Shown here: piece after piece, positions 62,907 to 64,000 of the stretch
Layout of the letters: every line of letters begins with the position of its first letter
Numbering within the stretch: position 1 is the first letter of the stretch
Assembly (NCBI RefSeq): GCF_000969645.2
Contig: NZ_CP014222.1
Span: forward strand, 558,001 to 622,000
DNA from: Janthinobacterium sp. B9-8
GTDB taxonomy: Bacteria > Pseudomonadota > Gammaproteobacteria > Burkholderiales > Chitinibacteraceae
Length of the DNA stretch: 64,000 nucleotides
Direction: 5' to 3'
Notes under the pieces: model-generated
Told to the model about the DNA's origin: nothing
Databases searched by the model: none
Seen by the model: only the letters and a program-made list of their open reading frames with translations
Translations under genes and position numbers: made by a program

Positions 62907-64000
62907 TTACTTTTCTGCCATAACAATCAGATCGCCTTTTTCGCCTTTACTAAGCCGCTGATGGTGCAAAGCAAGCAAGGGATCATGGGGGTAGCTTAGG
63001 GCAAGAACGCTAAAGTCGCTGGCGGCGCTCGATGCTTCCTGAGCCATGGCCTGGTAGGCGCTGCAATACAATTCTAGCGGTGCATAGTTTGCTAAGCGTG
63101 CTTCGGTGAGCGGCTCAAACACCTGTAGTGCCCGATTTTTCCCCTTGAGAACAAGGCGGCCAACAGGGCGTACTAAGGCGTCCGGGCAGCCCGATAGTGT
63201 AGCTTCAGATATGCAGATATGGGTGCCTAGGTGTTTGTTTACGCTCTCTAATCGCGCTGCGGTGTTAACTGGATCACCCAATGCCCGATAATCAAAAATA
63301 GTGGAGCCGCCAAAGTTGCCCACGATGACTTCCCCTGAATGAATACCAATCCGGGTTTTGCCAAACTGAAAGCCTTTTGCCTGAAGCGTATCGGAATAGT
63401 TGCTGGCAAAAGCATCCATTTCCATCGCGCAGCCGAGGGCGCGGGCGCGGTGATCGGCTTGCGTAAGCGGCGCGGAGAACATAATCGCCACCGCATCGCC
63501 TACAATTCGATCCAGTGTGCCTTCATGTTTAAAGGCAATGGCGATCATCTGATCGAGGTAGTCGTTTAGTAAAGTAACGGCCTGAGCAGGGTCGATGCTC
63601 TCCATCAGGCTGGTGAAATCGGCTAAATCAGTAAAAATAAAGCTGCATTCTTGTCGCCGTCCGCCCAGTGCCATTGAATCCGGGTGCTCGATCAGATGGC
63701 TGACGCGGTTGGGGGAGACATAACGGGAAAACGCTTGCTTAATCCAGCGCTGCTCACGCTCACTCATCCAGTGATGCAGCAGGCTACCAAGGATAAATGT
63801 GGCGGTAAAAGCCAATGCAGGCGTTACGGTATTGATAAGCAGTGTGTGCTCGCGAAAGGCATACCAGCCACTAAGCAGTACCAGCGCCAGTAAGGCCAGC
63901 GTGGTGCTGGCCGCAATCAGTGCCCGGCTGCGTGTTGCAATCAGGCCGATAGCCAGGCAACCCAGTAGGGTGCTGATAATTTCGGCAAAGCTGGCCCAGC
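62907..64000 (-). CDS. membrane-bound class III adenylate/guanylate cyclase, 5' end outside window
   Basis: The frame stays open to the window end, so the N-terminus is missing. The visible part begins with several hydrophobic segments (TLLGCLAIGLIATRSRALIA, TLALLALVLLSGWYAFREHT), typical of the membrane helices after a CHASE2 sensor. The cyclase homology domain follows: FIFTDLADFTSLMESIDPAQ (metal Asp), RIVGDAVAIMFSAP (second metal Asp), TRIGIHSGEVIVGNFGG and YRALGDPVNTAARLE. A C-terminal tail ends at 62907. It makes cAMP or cGMP in response to an unknown signal. An internal TTG at 63815 is not the true start. Confidence 0.9.
   Translation of the reverse strand, partial: WASFAEIISTLLGCLAIGLIATRSRALIAASTTLALLALVLLSGWYAFREHTLLINTVTPALAFTATFILGSLLHHWMSEREQRWIKQAFSRYVSPNRVSHLIEHPDSMALGGRRQECSFIFTDLADFTSLMESIDPAQAVTLLNDYLDQMIAIAFKHEGTLDRIVGDAVAIMFSAPLTQADHRARALGCAMEMDAFASNYSDTLQAKGFQFGKTRIGIHSGEVIVGNFGGSTIFDYRALGDPVNTAARLESVNKHLGTHICISEATLSGCPDALVRPVGRLVLKGKNRALQVFEPLTEARLANYAPLELYCSAYQAMAQEASSAASDFSVLALSYPHDPLLALHHQRLSKGEKGDLIVMAEK

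Noticed and set aside
1..64000. tRNA, rRNA genes or CRISPR arrays
   Set aside because: I saw no cloverleaf with conserved tRNA bases, no rRNA sequence and no regularly spaced direct repeats; the repeats present are dispersed palindromic families.

Overview
The window looks like a chromosomal segment of a betaproteobacterium. The housekeeping genes murI, recQ and glmS and the style of the intergenic repeats suggest Neisseriales (Chromobacteriaceae or Chitinibacteraceae, for example an Iodobacter-like genome). This is inferred from family resemblance; I ran no search. About two thirds of it is a complete-looking SPI-1-type (Inv/Mxi-Spa) type III secretion island at about 15.3-51 kb. It is set in ordinary genes and bordered by insertion-sequence debris, integron-cassette material and several repeat families.

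Left flank (1-14.9 kb): a di-heme MbnH-like protein cut by the window start, a barrel-like outer-membrane protein, a PCu(A)C copper chaperone, a POT peptide transporter, murI, a divergent HxlR/SDR pair, a DUF2845 protein, recQ, an AT-rich unknown gene, an isochorismatase-family hydrolase, an arylamine N-acetyltransferase and an AHSA1-type protein. Three copies of one repeat (R2) and a gene remnant surround the unknown gene. The flank ends in a gene whose 5' part has been replaced by a broken IS3-type orfA.

Secretion island: (i) export operon sctP-Q-R-S-T-U; (ii) translocon operon with a SicA-like chaperone, SipB-, SipC- and SipD-like proteins; (iii) needle/basal-body operon PrgH-like sctD, three needle-type reading frames (one decayed, one with a long N-terminal extension, one near normal), sctI, sctJ, sctK, sctL, an OrgC-position gene and an IagB-like transglycosylase; (iv) regulators: an RcsB-like response regulator, an InvF-like AraC protein and a large hybrid sensor kinase, with an ExoY-like nucleotidyl cyclase effector between them; (v) sctC-W-V-InvB-N-O; (vi) a probable effector with a eukaryotic-style RhoGAP signature, followed by a class I chaperone gene. 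Fragments of one IS3-type end lie at four places (about 14.8, 33.4, 35.7 and 37.6 kb), all at seams between modules.

Right flank (51-64 kb): an internally deleted IS256-type transposase, two probable integron cassette genes with one well-formed attC site (one cassette encodes a HEPN-type protein), then glmS, whose 3' end faces the island. Beyond glmS are an Lrp-type regulator, a LysR/azoreductase divergent pair, an NTF2-like protein, a DUF4349 lipoprotein, an M48 protease, an HD-type protein and a class III cyclase cut by the window end.

How it works together: the kinase-RcsB-like-InvF-like set plausibly switches on the secretion operons. The apparatus would deliver at least two candidate effectors into a eukaryotic host, one making cyclic nucleotides and one acting on Rho GTPases.
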